A stretch of DNA of 64,000 nt from NCBI RefSeq assembly GCF_014652555.1, contig NZ_BMZA01000009.1:62001-126000 (forward strand), given 5' to 3'. The notes beneath the pieces were generated by a model, which saw only the letters and a program-made list of their open reading frames with translations, searched no databases and was not told the DNA's origin. Below, one piece after another: positions 46,159-55,825 of this stretch (position 1 is its first letter; the number at the start of each line of letters is the position of its first letter). The position numbers and the translations under genes were made by a program. The stretch is from Novosphingobium colocasiae. Its GTDB lineage: Bacteria; Pseudomonadota; Alphaproteobacteria; Sphingomonadales; Sphingomonadaceae.

Positions 46159-47070
46159 TCAGGCCGTGGCGGCCGCTTCGGTCTTCTGGGTCGAACCCTT
46201 GTAGATATCGTCGATCGCTTCGCCGAGCGATGCATCGAATTCGGCTTCGGTCATCTGGAAGCGCAGGTCGTTCAGCAGCGCGCGGCTGAAGCTGGCGATG
46301 ATGCCCTTGTTCTTGGCCAGTTCAACGCAAGCTTCGGGGCGGGCATAGCCGCCCGACAGCGCGACGACGCGCAGCACCTTGGGGTGGCTGACGAGCGGAT
46401 CGAACGTGCCCGGCACCACCGGCAGCGAAAGCTTGAGCATCACCTGCTGGCCTTCCGGCAGCGCATCAAGGTTCTTGAGGATTTCGGCGAGCAGGATCGT
46501 GTCGCACTCGGCGCGGGTTTCGCTCTTGATGTTCACTTCGGGCTCGATCATCGGCATCATGCCGTGGCTGAGCACCTGTTTGCCTACCTCGAACTGCTGC
46601 TTGACGACGGCGGCGATGCCTTCGGCATTGGCCGAGTTGATCACCGAGCGCTCCTTGGTGCCGAACACGCCCAGCGCCTTCGAGCGAACCAGCAGTTCGT
46701 CCAGCGTCGGCATCGGCTTCATGAGCTGCACGCCGTTGACTTCGTCTTCCAGACCCTTGTCGATCTTGATGAACGGGACCACGCCCTTCTCGATCAGCGC
46801 GGCCGGGGTCGGTTTGCCGCCGACGGTGCCGTCCATGGTGCGCTCGAACAGGATCGCGCCGATCACCTTGTCACCGGTGAAGGCGGCGGAGGTGATGATG
46901 CGGCTGCGCATGTCATGGATCAGGCCGAACATTTCCTCTTCGGTCGACCAGGCGCCTTCCTCGATGCCGTAGCCCTTCAGCGCCTTGGGCGTGGAACCGC
47001 CGCTCTGGTCCAGCGCGGCAATGAAGCCGTTGCCTGCCGCCATCTTCGCGTTCATCTCGGAAAAGTCCAT
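46159..47070 (-). CDS. Class I fructose-bisphosphate aldolase
   Basis: 303 residues. Class I (Schiff-base) aldolase features are AALDQSGGSTPKALKGYGI, RSRIITSAAFTGDKVIGAIL, FIKIDKGLEDEVNGVQLM, the lysine strand VMLKLSLPVVPG and the phosphate loop VALSGGYARPEAC. It cleaves fructose-1,6-bisphosphate in glycolysis and makes it in gluconeogenesis, and lies downstream of tkt-gap-pgk with one acyltransferase between. It ends at a strong terminator. Confidence 0.94.
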   Translation of the reverse strand: MDFSEMNAKMAAGNGFIAALDQSGGSTPKALKGYGIEEGAWSTEEEMFGLIHDMRSRIITSAAFTGDKVIGAILFERTMDGTVGGKPTPAALIEKGVVPFIKIDKGLEDEVNGVQLMKPMPTLDELLVRSKALGVFGTKERSVINSANAEGIAAVVKQQFEVGKQVLSHGMMPMIEPEVNIKSETRAECDTILLAEILKNLDALPEGQQVMLKLSLPVVPGTFDPLVSHPKVLRVVALSGGYARPEACVELAKNKGIIASFSRALLNDLRFQMTEAEFDASLGEAIDDIYKGSTQKTEAAATA

Positions 47071-47198
47071 GGATCACCCTGCTGTTTGATTGTAACGAAA
47101 ACTATGGGCCCGGCTTATCGCGTCACCGGTCATCTCGCAACTGCGGCATACACCGCGCTGACCGTCTCGGCGCGGGACGGGAGCGGCCGGCCGCGCTT

Positions 47199-48341
47199 TC
47201 ACGCCGAAGGTACCGCCCCGTTGCCGCGCGCGGTAGTGGCGGACCGGTTCAGCCAGCGGCGGAACGGCACGTCGTAAAAGTCCACCGCCATCCACGAAAC
47301 CGCCAGCGCCATCGCGATATAGAGAACCGCGCAGAGCAGCGGGTTCCACCCGGCCTGATCCTTGAACCAGCGGAACGGCTCGATCAGCGCCCAGTGGACG
47401 GCATAAAGCGCGAACGACACTTCGCCGAGGAAATGCGCCGGGCGCTCCAGCGCCGCCGGGCATTCGAAGCGCGAGCCCAGGAACAGCAGCACCGGCCACA
47501 GGACAAGGATGCACAGCAGATCGTACTGGGCGATTTCCGGCGTCTTGACCGGAATGCTGACCCCCAGGCCAAACCCCACGAACAGCCCCAGCGCATAGGC
47601 GATGGCAAGCAGCAGCAGCGCCCCCACCCAGCCCGCCGGCCGCTCCGCCGGGCGCGGCAGTCGGGCGATCAGCGCGCCCAGACTGAACGAGAACATGGTG
47701 CGCGCCAGTGCAACATCCCATTCGCGCCACAAGGCACCGATATTGGCAGACTTGTGGGCGATCACCACCGGCACCATAATCCACGCGCTGAGCGCACAGA
47801 TGAGCACCAGCCCGAGGCGTGGCAGGCGGAACATCACCAGCACCATCAGCAGGCTGGCGACCAGTTCGAAGAACAGCGTCCAGGCCGGCAGGTTGATCGG
47901 AAACAGCGCGTGCGTGACCGGCGAGGGCAGCATCAGGAGATTGGTCGGCAGGCTGTACAATATCCTGGTCGGCGACGGCACGCCATCATCGCCCAGCGCG
48001 ATCCGCCCGAACGCGACGCAAGTGCACAGCACCATGCCCAGCAGGAACAGCGGATAGAGGCGGACCACCCGCTGGCGCATGAACGCCACGGTGCCGTGCC
48101 CGCCGCGCCAGCGATCGTGATAGGCCTGCCACAGCACGAAGCCGGAAAGCGCGAAGAAGAAGTCCACCGCCACATAGCCGTGCGGCGCGCGGATGAAATC
48201 GAAATGGAACAGCGCGACGGCCAGCGCGGCAAGCCCGCGCATGCCGTCGAGCGTTACATAACGGCCGGGCGCGATCGGCGCACGCTGTCCGCCGCGCCGG
48301 GGCGCGGGGATAGCATCCGGCAGAGCGCAGGCCGTCGCCAC
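47199..48341 (-). CDS. Acyltransferase family 3 (OafA/YrhL-type) membrane protein
   Basis: 380 residues from GTG at 48341, 2 bp after the pgk stop; the start is uncertain and an internal ATG at 48242 would be shorter by 33 residues. The acyltransferase-3 signature is RYVTLDGMRGLAALAVALFH, then HGYVAVDFFFALSGFVLWQA and MRQRVVRLYPLFLLG, with about ten transmembrane helices. Such proteins O-acylate sugars of surface polysaccharides. It is co-directional with pgk and fba but has no link to central metabolism, so it may be an insertion into the operon. Confidence 0.88.
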   Translation of the reverse strand: MATACALPDAIPAPRRGGQRAPIAPGRYVTLDGMRGLAALAVALFHFDFIRAPHGYVAVDFFFALSGFVLWQAYHDRWRGGHGTVAFMRQRVVRLYPLFLLGMVLCTCVAFGRIALGDDGVPSPTRILYSLPTNLLMLPSPVTHALFPINLPAWTLFFELVASLLMVLVMFRLPRLGLVLICALSAWIMVPVVIAHKSANIGALWREWDVALARTMFSFSLGALIARLPRPAERPAGWVGALLLLAIAYALGLFVGFGLGVSIPVKTPEIAQYDLLCILVLWPVLLFLGSRFECPAALERPAHFLGEVSFALYAVHWALIEPFRWFKDQAGWNPLLCAVLYIAMALAVSWMAVDFYDVPFRRWLNRSATTARGNGAVPSA

Positions 48342-48343
48342 GA

Positions 48344-49543
48344 TCAGGCCGAAAGCGCGGCCACGCCGGGCAGTTCCTTGCCTTCCATCCATTCAAGGAA
48401 GGCGCCCCCGGCGGTCGAGATATAGGAAAAGTCCGCAGCCACGCCCGCGTGGTTCAGCGCTGCAACGGTATCACCGCCGCCGGCCACCGAGGTGAGCGAA
48501 CCTTCGGCCGTCAGCGCTGCGGCGGTCTTGGCCAGCGCCACGGTGGCGGCATCGAACGGGGCCATCTCGAACGCGCCGAGCGGGCCGTTCCACACCAGCG
48601 TGCGGCAGGTCTTGAGGACATCGCCCAGCGCCTCGGCCGCTGACGGGCCGGCATCGAGGATCATCTCGTCGGCAGCCACTTCGTGGACGTTGCAGGTGCG
48701 CAGCGAAGCGGGATTGGCGGCGAATTCCTTGGAGACCACCACCTCGTAAGGCAAGTGCACGGTGCAACCCGCCTTGTCCGCCGTTTCGAGGATGGCGATC
48801 GCGGTGGGAGCCAGATCGTGTTCGCACAGCGACTTGCCGACATCGACACCCTTGGCGGCGAGGAAGGTGTTGGCCATGCCGCCACCGATGATGAGGTGAT
48901 CGACCTGCGCCACCAGATGGGTCAGCACGTCCAGCTTGGAGGACACCTTGGCCCCGCCGACCACGGCAGCGACCGGCTTGACCGGAGTGCCCAGCGCCTT
49001 GTCCAGCGCTTCCAGTTCGGCCTGCATCGAGCGGCCGGCATAGGCGGGCAGCACGCGGGCCAGCCCTTCGGTACTGGCGTGGGCACGGTGCGCGGCGGAA
49101 AAGGCGTCGTTGACGTAGAAATCGCCATTGGCGGCAATCGCGTTCACCAGTTCGGGATCGTTCTTTTCCTCACCCTTCCAGAAGCGGGTGTTCTCGAGGA
49201 TGGCGACATCACCGGGCCGCAGGATGCCGACCGCCTGGGCGACGATATCGCCGGCGACTTCGGGCACGAACATCACTTCCTTGCCGATGACCTTCTCGAC
49301 CGCACCGACCACCAGGCTGAGCGACATCACCGGATTGCGTTCGCCCTTGGGGCGGCCGAAATGGGCGAGCAGCAGGACCTTGGCGCCCTTGGCGGTAAGA
49401 TCGCGGATCGTCGGAACGGCAGCGCGGATGCGGGTATCGTCGGTAACCAGGCCATCCTGCATCGGCAGGTTGAAGTCCACGCGGACCAGCGCGACCTTGC
49501 CGGTCACATCGCCCAGATCGTCAATCGTCTTGAAAGCGCTCAT
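48344..49543 (-). CDS. pgk: Phosphoglycerate kinase
   Basis: 399 residues. Family motifs are [91 protein letters not shown] and the C-terminal [13 protein letters not shown]. It makes ATP from 1,3-bisphosphoglycerate. The ATG overlaps the stop of the MOSC gene as ATGA. Confidence 0.97.
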   Translation of the reverse strand: MSAFKTIDDLGDVTGKVALVRVDFNLPMQDGLVTDDTRIRAAVPTIRDLTAKGAKVLLLAHFGRPKGERNPVMSLSLVVGAVEKVIGKEVMFVPEVAGDIVAQAVGILRPGDVAILENTRFWKGEEKNDPELVNAIAANGDFYVNDAFSAAHRAHASTEGLARVLPAYAGRSMQAELEALDKALGTPVKPVAAVVGGAKVSSKLDVLTHLVAQVDHLIIGGGMANTFLAAKGVDVGKSLCEHDLAPTAIAILETADKAGCTVHLPYEVVVSKEFAANPASLRTCNVHEVAADEMILDAGPSAAEALGDVLKTCRTLVWNGPLGAFEMAPFDAATVALAKTAAALTAEGSLTSVAGGGDTVAALNHAGVAADFSYISTAGGAFLEWMEGKELPGVAALSA

Positions 49544-50010
49544 TCCTCGATCCTTATCTCGTCACCGACGGCAATCTCGCCGTCCTCCAGCACCCGGCCG
49601 CAGAACCCGCCGCGCCAGTCGGGCGTGAGCGCCGCGCGCAGTCCGGGGACCACCGCTTCCATCCGCTCGCACGGATCGCATTCGCGGGTAATCTCGATTT
49701 TCAGGTGCGCCCCTATGGACACCACCGTACCCGGCTTTCGCGGCAACGACAGCCCCGAAATCAACAGGTTGGCCCGCCGTTCGGACCAGTGGGCGGCATG
49801 GCCGTCAGCCAGGGACAGTTCTGCCAGCGCGGCTTCCCAGCTTTCGACCTCGATGAGGGTGATCTGGCGGCGATTGGAGCGCCCCGGCCTTGTCGCCCCA
49901 CGAAAATCGCCGTGAACGCCCTCTTCGCGCGTCACGGCGACATGCGGGACCGTCTCCATCGGGCCGCGCGGCCGGGAATGGCGCGCGATCCCGAGGAGAC
50001 GTCCGTTCAT
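49540..50010 (-). CDS. MOSC domain protein
   Basis: 156 residues from ATG at 50010. MOSC features are [40 protein letters not shown] and [17 protein letters not shown]. The conserved cysteine of MOSC proteins may be in [15 protein letters not shown] domains occur in molybdenum-cofactor sulfurases and carry sulfur or bind Moco-related groups. Here it sits between gap (8-bp gap) and pgk (4-bp overlap) for no evident reason. It belongs to the same transcription unit. Confidence 0.82.
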   Translation of the reverse strand: MNGRLLGIARHSRPRGPMETVPHVAVTREEGVHGDFRGATRPGRSNRRQITLIEVESWEAALAELSLADGHAAHWSERRANLLISGLSLPRKPGTVVSIGAHLKIEITRECDPCERMEAVVPGLRAALTPDWRGGFCGRVLEDGEIAVGDEIRIEE

Positions 50011-50018
50011 GGCTGGCC

Positions 50019-51026
50019 TTAGAGGAACGAGGCCATCACGCCGGCGGTATCGATCATCCGGTTGGAGAAGCCCCACTCGTTGTCGTACCAGCTCAGCACG
50101 CGGACCAGCTTGCCGTCGATCACCGCGGTTTCGAGCGCGTCGATGGTCGATGAGTGCGAATCGTGGTTGAAGTCGATCGAGACCAGCGGCTCTTCGGTGT
50201 AGGCCAGAACGCCCTTCAGCGGGCCCTCGGCAGCGGTCTTGAGCAGCGCGTTGACTTCGGCGACGGTGGTGTCGCGCTTGGGCTGGAAGGTCAGATCGAC
50301 GACCGAGACGTTCGGGGTCGGCACGCGGATCGACGAACCGTCCAGCTTGCCGGCCAGATCGGGAAGCACGAGGCCGACGGCCACGGCAGCGCCGGTGCTG
50401 GTCGGGATCATGTTCATGGCGGCAGCGCGGGCGCGGCGCGGGTCGGAGTGGATCTGGTCGAGGATCTTCTGGTCGTTCGTGTACGAGTGGATCGTGGTCA
50501 TCAGGCCACGCTCGATGCCGATGCTCTCATGCAGGACCTTGGCCATCGGCGCGAGGCAGTTGGTGGTGCACGAAGCGTTCGAGACGACGACGTGGTCGGC
50601 GGTCAGCTTGTCATGGTTGACGCCGAAGACGACGGTCAGATCGACGTTCTTGGCCGGAGCCGAGATCAGCACGCGCTTGGCACCGGCGTCGAGGTGCTTG
50701 CCCGCGCTCGCCTTGTCAGTGAAGAAGCCGGTGCATTCGAAAGCGATGTCGATGCCGTTTTCGGCGTGCGGCAGGTTGGCGGGATCGCGCTCTGCGGTCA
50801 CCTTGATGCGCTTGCCGTTGACGACCAGATCATCGCCGTCAACTTCGACCGTGCCCGAGAACGGACCGTGGACGCTGTCGCGCTGGAACAGCATGGCGTT
50901 GGCCTTGGCAGAGGCCAGGTCGTTGATCGACACCAGCTCGAGGTCATGGTCGGTGCGCTCGAGAATGGCACGCGCCACATTGCGCCCGATACGTCCGAAA
51001 CCGTTGATCGCAACCTTGGTCGCCAT
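50019..51026 (-). CDS. gap: Glyceraldehyde-3-phosphate dehydrogenase, type I
   Basis: 335 residues from ATG at 51026 with AGGAGGA 8 bp upstream. NAD-binding [14 protein letters not shown], the nucleophile Cys153 in [17 protein letters not shown], His in [16 protein letters not shown] and the C-terminal [16 protein letters not shown] are present. It oxidises glyceraldehyde-3-phosphate with NAD. It is 17 bp downstream of tkt. Confidence 0.97.
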   Translation of the reverse strand: MATKVAINGFGRIGRNVARAILERTDHDLELVSINDLASAKANAMLFQRDSVHGPFSGTVEVDGDDLVVNGKRIKVTAERDPANLPHAENGIDIAFECTGFFTDKASAGKHLDAGAKRVLISAPAKNVDLTVVFGVNHDKLTADHVVVSNASCTTNCLAPMAKVLHESIGIERGLMTTIHSYTNDQKILDQIHSDPRRARAAAMNMIPTSTGAAVAVGLVLPDLAGKLDGSSIRVPTPNVSVVDLTFQPKRDTTVAEVNALLKTAAEGPLKGVLAYTEEPLVSIDFNHDSHSSTIDALETAVIDGKLVRVLSWYDNEWGFSNRMIDTAGVMASFL

Positions 51027-51043
51027 GTTCAAAGTCCTCCTGG

Positions 51044-53032
51044 TTAAATGCTGAGCTTTTCGAGAATCCGGGGCACGATGGCTTCGGCGGTGAAGCCGAA
51101 GCGCGCGAACAACTGCTTGGCCGGGGCCGAAGCGCCGAACCGGTCAAGCCCGATGTTGAGCCCGCCGTTGCGGCTGACGGCGGTGTAGCGCTCCCAGCCG
51201 AGCGTCGTCCCGGCCTCTATCGAGACGCGCAGGATCGACGGATCGTTCGGCAGCACCTCGTGCTGATAAGCACTGTCCTGAGCGTGGAACAGTTCCATGC
51301 ACGGCATCGACACCACATCGGCACCGATGCCCTGCGCTTCCAAGGCATCGCGCACATTGCAGGCCACTTCGACTTCGGAACCGGTCGCGATCAGGATGAC
51401 CTGGCGATCGGCCTTGGCGCGGCGCAGGGTATAGGCCCCGCGCGCCGACAGCATTTCGCCCGAGGTGCGCAGTTGCGGCAGGTTCTGGCGGGTCAGCGCC
51501 AGCACGGACGGCGTATCCGGCGTCTGCAGCGCCATGTTCCAGCACTCGGCCGTCTCGATCAGGTCAGCCGGGCGATAGACGTTGAGATTGGGGATCAGAC
51601 GCAGGCTCATCACCTGTTCGACCGGCTGGTGAGTCGGCCCGTCCTCGCCCAGCCCGATCGAATCGTGCGTGAACACATAGATCGCGCGGACCTGCTGAAG
51701 CGCAGACAGGCGCACGGCGTTGCGGCAATAGTCTGAGAAGATCAGGAACGTGCCGCCATAAGGTATGATGCCGCCGTGCAGCGCCATGCCGTTCATCGCG
51801 GCGGCCATGCCGAATTCGCGGATGCCGTAATAGACATAGCGGCCGGCATAGTCTGCGGGCGTGAACGGAGCCTGGCACTTGGCCTTGGTGTTGTTCGAGC
51901 CGGTAAGATCGGCCGAACCGCCGACCATTTCCGGCACCAGCGGAGCCAGCACGTTCAGCGCGTTTTCCGAAGCCTTGCGGGTCGCGACCGAGGCATCGCC
52001 TTCCAGCCAGGCGGCAAAGGCCTTGGCGGCTTCGTCACCCTCGGGCAGCTCGCCGGCCATGCGGCGGCTGAATTCGCCCGCCTGCGGATCGGCGACCTTG
52101 CGCGCTTCCCATGCCTCGCGCGCAGCCTGTCCGCGCGCGCCGAGCGAGCGCCAGTCGGCAAGGATTTCGGCGGGGATTTCAAACGGGGCGGCAGTCCACC
52201 CCAGCACGCCGCGCGCGGCGGCGATCTCGGCATCGCCGAGCGGCGAGCCATGAACATCGTGGCCGCCCTGCTTGTTCGGCGCGCCCTTGCCGATCACCGT
52301 GCGGCAGGCGACGAGGCTCGGCTTGGCAGAGGCTGCGGCTTCGCCCAGCGCGCGTTCGATGTCCGCGAAATCATGCCCGTCGCACGAGAACACGTCCCAT
52401 CCCGAAGCGCGATAGCGCGCGGCGATATCTTCGCTGGTCGACAGCGAGGTATCGCCGTCGATGGTGATCCTGTTATCGTCCCACAGCACCTTCAGGCGGC
52501 CAAGGCCCAGCGTACCGGCAAGGCCGATCGCCTCGTGGTTGATGCCTTCCATCAGGCAGCCGTCGCCGGCGACGACCCAGGTGTTGTGATCGACCAGCGC
52601 ATCGCCGAACGTCGCATTGAGGTGGCGCTCGGCCATCGCCATGCCCACCGCCATCGCCAGCCCCTGGCCCAGCGGGCCGGTGGTGCATTCGATGCCGGGG
52701 ATCAGGAAGTTTTCCGGATGGCCAGCACACACCGAACCCATCTGGCGGAAATTGCGGATGTCCTCCATCGACGGGCTGGCATAGCCGGTCAGGTGGAGCA
52801 GCGAATAGATCAGCATCGAGCCGTGGCCGGCCGACAGCACGAACCGATCGCGGTCCGGCCATTTCGGCGCGGCGGGATCGAACTTGAGGAACTTGGCGAA
52901 CAGCACCGTCGCCACGTCGGCCATACCCATCGGCATGCCGGGATGCCCGCTGTTGGCCGCCTGGACCGCATCCATCGACAGCGCCCGGATGGCGTTGGCC
53001 ATCGGCGCGAGACGGTCGGGGGTCAAAGTCAT
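51044..53032 (-). CDS. tkt: Transketolase
   Basis: 662 residues from ATG at 53032; earlier in-frame starts give an Arg-rich leader. Signatures are [36 protein letters not shown], the thiamine-diphosphate motif [19 protein letters not shown] and [19 protein letters not shown]. It exchanges two-carbon units in the non-oxidative pentose phosphate pathway. It opens the leftward tkt-gap-MOSC-pgk group and is divergent from the small coiled-coil gene. Confidence 0.97.
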   Translation of the reverse strand: MTLTPDRLAPMANAIRALSMDAVQAANSGHPGMPMGMADVATVLFAKFLKFDPAAPKWPDRDRFVLSAGHGSMLIYSLLHLTGYASPSMEDIRNFRQMGSVCAGHPENFLIPGIECTTGPLGQGLAMAVGMAMAERHLNATFGDALVDHNTWVVAGDGCLMEGINHEAIGLAGTLGLGRLKVLWDDNRITIDGDTSLSTSEDIAARYRASGWDVFSCDGHDFADIERALGEAAASAKPSLVACRTVIGKGAPNKQGGHDVHGSPLGDAEIAAARGVLGWTAAPFEIPAEILADWRSLGARGQAAREAWEARKVADPQAGEFSRRMAGELPEGDEAAKAFAAWLEGDASVATRKASENALNVLAPLVPEMVGGSADLTGSNNTKAKCQAPFTPADYAGRYVYYGIREFGMAAAMNGMALHGGIIPYGGTFLIFSDYCRNAVRLSALQQVRAIYVFTHDSIGLGEDGPTHQPVEQVMSLRLIPNLNVYRPADLIETAECWNMALQTPDTPSVLALTRQNLPQLRTSGEMLSARGAYTLRRAKADRQVILIATGSEVEVACNVRDALEAQGIGADVVSMPCMELFHAQDSAYQHEVLPNDPSILRVSIEAGTTLGWERYTAVSRNGGLNIGLDRFGASAPAKQLFARFGFTAEAIVPRILEKLSI

Positions 53033-53243
53033 GGATGCTTTTTCCGCTAAAGCTGTTGATAAGGCGATTCGATCTCCCCGCCCCTTTAGGCGGAGGGGGG
53101 CGCGCGTCAAGTTCAGCGGCCGCGCGGCCGTAGCCGCGAACTCTCAGCGAACCACGCCCGGATGGCCCCGGCACGGTACAGATCGCTGTGAACAACTGTG
53201 GCCAAGTCCTTGCGTTTCACCGCTTTGCGCGTAGCCAGAATGG

Positions 53244-53417
53244 ATGACCGAGGAACCGATCGCACAGGCGCTTGCGCGGATCGAACTGGCGCTGGACCGG
53301 GCAGAAAGCGCCGCACGGGAAGCCGGTGAACTGGCGCACCGCCACGCCCGGCTCAAAGCCTCGGTGGCACGCAGCCTGCACGAACTCGATTCCCTCCTCG
53401 AAAAGACCGGCAAATGA
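53244..53417 (+). CDS. 57-aa coiled-coil protein upstream of zapA (ZauP/DUF4164-like candidate)
   Basis: ATG at 53244. The sequence is one long charged helix (ARIELALDRAESAAREAG, then ELAHRHARLKASVARSLHEL) with heptad-like spacing. In Caulobacter a small coiled-coil protein, ZauP, is encoded directly before zapA and works with it at the Z-ring; the position here is the same, though I cannot confirm homology. Its stop is 37 bp before the zapA GTG. Confidence 0.7.
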   Translation: MTEEPIAQALARIELALDRAESAAREAGELAHRHARLKASVARSLHELDSLLEKTGK

Positions 53418-53454
53418 CTGGTAATGCTGCATATCCTTCCCGATCGGCAATCTG

Positions 53455-53778
53455 GTGAGCAACGTGGCGATCACGATCGGCGGGCGCAGCTACACGCTTG
53501 CCTGCGCCGATGGCGAGGAAGCGCATATCCGCAACCTGGGCCGCCTGATCGACGAAAAGGCGGTGGCTGCCGGTGCTGTCGGCCAGTCCGAACCGCGCAT
53601 GCTGCTGTTCGCCGCGATGCTGCTGGCGGACGAGATTCACGAGCTCACCGCCAGGCGCGACGGCGCGGCGCAGAAGGCCGATGAGATGGCCCGCCGGATC
53701 GACACGCTGGCCGGCCGGGTCGAGAATATCGCCGCCTTGCTCGAAACCGCCCTTGAGAGCGCCCGCCACAACGCCTAG
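53455..53778 (+). CDS. zapA: Cell division protein ZapA
   Basis: 107 residues from GTG at 53455. ZapA-type N-terminus VAITIGGRSYTLACADGEEA, then HIRNLGRLIDEKAVAAGAVG and a C-terminal coiled coil (TARRDGAAQKADEMARRIDT). It binds FtsZ and bundles filaments at mid-cell. Context (small coiled-coil protein before, 6S RNA and formyl-THF cyclo-ligase after) is the conserved order seen in many proteobacteria. Confidence 0.92.
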   Translation: MSNVAITIGGRSYTLACADGEEAHIRNLGRLIDEKAVAAGAVGQSEPRMLLFAAMLLADEIHELTARRDGAAQKADEMARRIDTLAGRVENIAALLETALESARHNA

Positions 53779-53782
53779 ATGA

Positions 53783-53925
53783 AGGGCGACGGGATCTGCC
53801 CGGCACGAGCCGTTCGAACATCCCTGAGGCTATAAGCAATCCAAGGGGGCTGTCCCTGCCCGCACCCTGGTGCGACGCATATGGTCCCCACCTGACGTTG
53901 AGGCGTCAGAGGATTTCTAGGAAAC
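53783..53925 (+). ncRNA. ssrS: Probable 6S RNA
   Basis: The gap between zapA and formyl-THF cyclo-ligase is where 6S RNA sits in many proteobacteria. The sequence can fold into the expected long hairpin: an apical stem CGCACC/GGTGCG near 53860-53875, a GGGG/CCCC lower stem, a central unpaired stretch (TCCCTGAGGCTATAAGC) opposite a small CTGACG/CGTCAG hairpin at 53892-53909, and a closing stem with ATCC/GGAT. 6S RNA mimics an open promoter and holds sigma-70 RNA polymerase in stationary phase. Ends are approximate. Confidence 0.65.
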
Positions 53926-53931
53926 CGACCC

Positions 53932-54552
53932 ATGGTGGACCCGTCACCCCCCGCAAATACCCCTCCGATCGATGCCGTGTCCGAAAAGGCGCGGCTGCGC
54001 GCCCATTACCGCAAGGCGCGGCGTGATCAGGTGGAAGCGTTGCCGCAAGCCTTGCGCGCGCTCGTCCTCAATCGCCCGCCGGCACCCGTCGCCGCGCTGT
54101 TCACCGACGATGCCCCGATCGGGCTGTACCACCCGGTCGGCGCGGAGGCACCGACGCTGGGCTGGGCGCGCTGGCTGATCGAACAGGGCCACACCATCGC
54201 CCTGCCCTGGTTCGCCGCCCGCGATGATGCCATGCACTTTCGCCGCTGGAGCAATCCGTTCGATGAGGACGAGCTGGCACCGGGGCCGTGGAAGTTCCCG
54301 CAGCCATCGGCCGAAGCCGAGGAGCAGGTCCCCGGCACCGTCATCGTGCCGCTGGTAGCCTTCACCGCCGATGGCCATCGCCTCGGCCAGGGCGCAGGGC
54401 ATTACGACCGCTGGCTGGCCCGCCACCCGCAAACCCGCACCATCGGCCTCGCCTGGGATTGCCAGCTCGCCGACACACTCCCTTGGGAGGGGCACGACCG
54501 CATGCTCGACATGATCGTCACCCCCACCCGGATCTACGAAGGACAATCCTGA
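53932..54552 (+). CDS. 5-formyltetrahydrofolate cyclo-ligase
   Basis: 206 residues. Motifs are KARLRAHYRKARRDQVEAL, LYHPVGAEAPTLGWARWL, FRRWSNPFDEDELAPGPW and the folate/ATP site IVPLVAFTADGHRLGQGAGH followed by YDRWLA. It salvages 5-formyl-THF to methenyl-THF with ATP. Its last base overlaps the ATG of the DUF2842 gene. Confidence 0.94.
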   Translation: MVDPSPPANTPPIDAVSEKARLRAHYRKARRDQVEALPQALRALVLNRPPAPVAALFTDDAPIGLYHPVGAEAPTLGWARWLIEQGHTIALPWFAARDDAMHFRRWSNPFDEDELAPGPWKFPQPSAEAEEQVPGTVIVPLVAFTADGHRLGQGAGHYDRWLARHPQTRTIGLAWDCQLADTLPWEGHDRMLDMIVTPTRIYEGQS

Positions 54553-54767
54553 TGCGCGAAGCCCCGACCTGGCGAATCCCGTTCGGTGTGCTGGCGCTTT
54601 GCGTTGCGCTGGGCCTGTATGGCATGGCCGTGGCAACCTGGATCGCGCCGCTGATCCAGCGCTGGCCGGCGCTGCTGCAGACGCCCGTCTATATCGTGCT
54701 GGGCGTGGTCTGGCTGCTTCCGCTCAAGCGGTTCCTGATCTGGATGGAAACCGGCCGCTGGGGATGA
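54552..54767 (+). CDS. DUF2842 family small membrane protein
   Basis: 71 residues from ATG at 54552, whose first A is the last base of the upstream stop codon (TGATG). Two transmembrane helices (IPFGVLALCVALGLYGMAVA and TPVYIVLGVVWLLPLKRFLI) and a short C-terminal tail WMETGRWG. The pattern and position fit the small two-helix DUF2842 family of alphaproteobacteria. The function is unknown. Confidence 0.8.
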   Translation: MREAPTWRIPFGVLALCVALGLYGMAVATWIAPLIQRWPALLQTPVYIVLGVVWLLPLKRFLIWMETGRWG

Positions 54768-54828
54768 ACCGGCAGCTTCAGCACAGATCGAGCATTCACT
54801 GCTAACTACTTTGACCGAAAAAGAAAAA

Positions 54829-54851
54829 GGCCGGGCGAACCCGGCCTTTTT
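54829..54851. terminator. Bidirectional terminator
   Basis: A perfect 7-bp stem GGCCGGG / CCCGGCC with a CGAA loop. It has TTTTT on the right and AAAAA on the left, so it can end both the folate-gene transcript and the leftward tRNA-Asp transcript. Confidence 0.9.
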
Positions 54852-54891
54852 GCTTGGCTTTCGTCACCGCGACGATCTGCCTTTTCCCAAG

Positions 54892-54968
54892 TGGCGCGAG
54901 TGACGGGGCTCGAACCCGCGACCTCCGGCGTGACAGGCCGGCACTCTAACCAACTGAGCTACACCCGC
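54892..54968 (-). tRNA. tRNA-Asp (anticodon GTC)
   Basis: A 77-base cloverleaf on the minus strand. Acceptor GCGGGTG pairs with CACTCGC, the anticodon loop is CTGTCAC with anticodon GTC, and the T arm is GCGGGTTCGAGCCCCGT. The 3' CCA is encoded at 54892-54894. Transcription runs into the bidirectional terminator. Confidence 0.97.
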
Positions 54969-55168
54969 GTTCTGGCGGTTGCGTCCGCTTGGGAGCCGCG
55001 CCTCTATGCCAGCACCGGGGGGCTGTCAACACTGTCCCAACAACCGCCGTGCATTTTTTCGGAATGCCCCCGTCCCGCTGTGGCGACGAACGTGGTGGAA
55101 GGCGGATTAACCATATTTTTGTGTGTTCGCCTGCATGGTCCACCCATCTCAGAGGGGGTCTGGTTTCG

Positions 55169-55621
55169 ATGAAATGGTATCGCAATGCCGGTGCGCTCGT
55201 GTTCGTGCCTGCGGCGCTGATCGCCACCGGCGCACAGGCGACCAGCCAGCCGGCCGTGGCGACGGACAGCGCCGTCTATGTCGAACGGGTCTCGGCCGGA
55301 GCCGGGCGGCGGCTCGAACCGGCCCGCACGCTGGCACGCGGCGACCGCATCGTCACCGTCGTCACCTGGTATCGGATGGGCGGCCAGGGTGGCTTCGTCA
55401 TCACCAACCCCCTGCCGCAGCGCCTTGCCTATCAGGAAAGCGCGCAGGACAATCAGGAGGTCTCTGTCGACGGCGGCCGAAACTGGGGCCGCCTCGAAAC
55501 GATGCGGGTGGGCAATCGCATGGCGACGCCCGAAGACGTGACCCACGTGCGCTGGCGCATTCCGGCAACGATGGCGGCGCAAGGACGCGGCCAGATCGCC
55601 TATTCGGGGATCGTGCGGTAA
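55169..55621 (+). CDS. Exported protein of unknown function, 150 aa
   Basis: ATG at 55169 with AGAGGGGG about 9 bp upstream. Signal peptide KWYRNAGALVFVPAALIATG. The mature protein resembles one module of the DUF11-like beta-sandwich of surface proteins: RLEPARTLARGDRIVTVVTW, FVITNPLPQRLAYQESAQDN, VSVDGGRNWGRLE, HVRWRIPATMAAQGRGQI. A single copy of the module is unusual. It is a lone gene. Confidence 0.72.
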   Translation: MKWYRNAGALVFVPAALIATGAQATSQPAVATDSAVYVERVSAGAGRRLEPARTLARGDRIVTVVTWYRMGGQGGFVITNPLPQRLAYQESAQDNQEVSVDGGRNWGRLETMRVGNRMATPEDVTHVRWRIPATMAAQGRGQIAYSGIVR

Positions 55622-55643
55622 CACAACATCGCAGATAACCGCT

Positions 55644-55800
55644 CGTCGCCCTGAACTTGTTTCAGGGCCCATCCATCGGTTTGCGCGGCTTTCGGTGCCG
55701 AGCGTCTACGGCACCGAAGGAAAATAGCCCGCGAGCCCAGCGCGCGCCCGACCAGTGCGCTTTGCTGCGCGATGGATGCTGAAACGAGTTCAGCATGACG
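55644..55800. repeat. Inverted-pair repeat, family with CTGAACTCGTTTCAG arms (copy 2)
   Basis: Left arm 55644-55674 (CCTGAACTTGTTTCAGGG) and right arm 55771-55800 (GATGCTGAAACGAGTTCAGC) match the arms of the copy at 45931-46067, again around a different centre. It lies 3' to the exported protein gene and next to the E2 stop codon, so it may also end both transcripts. Confidence 0.75.
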
Positions 55801-55825
55801 ATAATTGCGGCGGAACTTCCGTGAT

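Noticed and set aside
54891..55172. Plus-strand frame containing VTGLEPATSGVTG
   Set aside because: It is the antisense of tRNA-Asp at 54892-54968, a common false gene.
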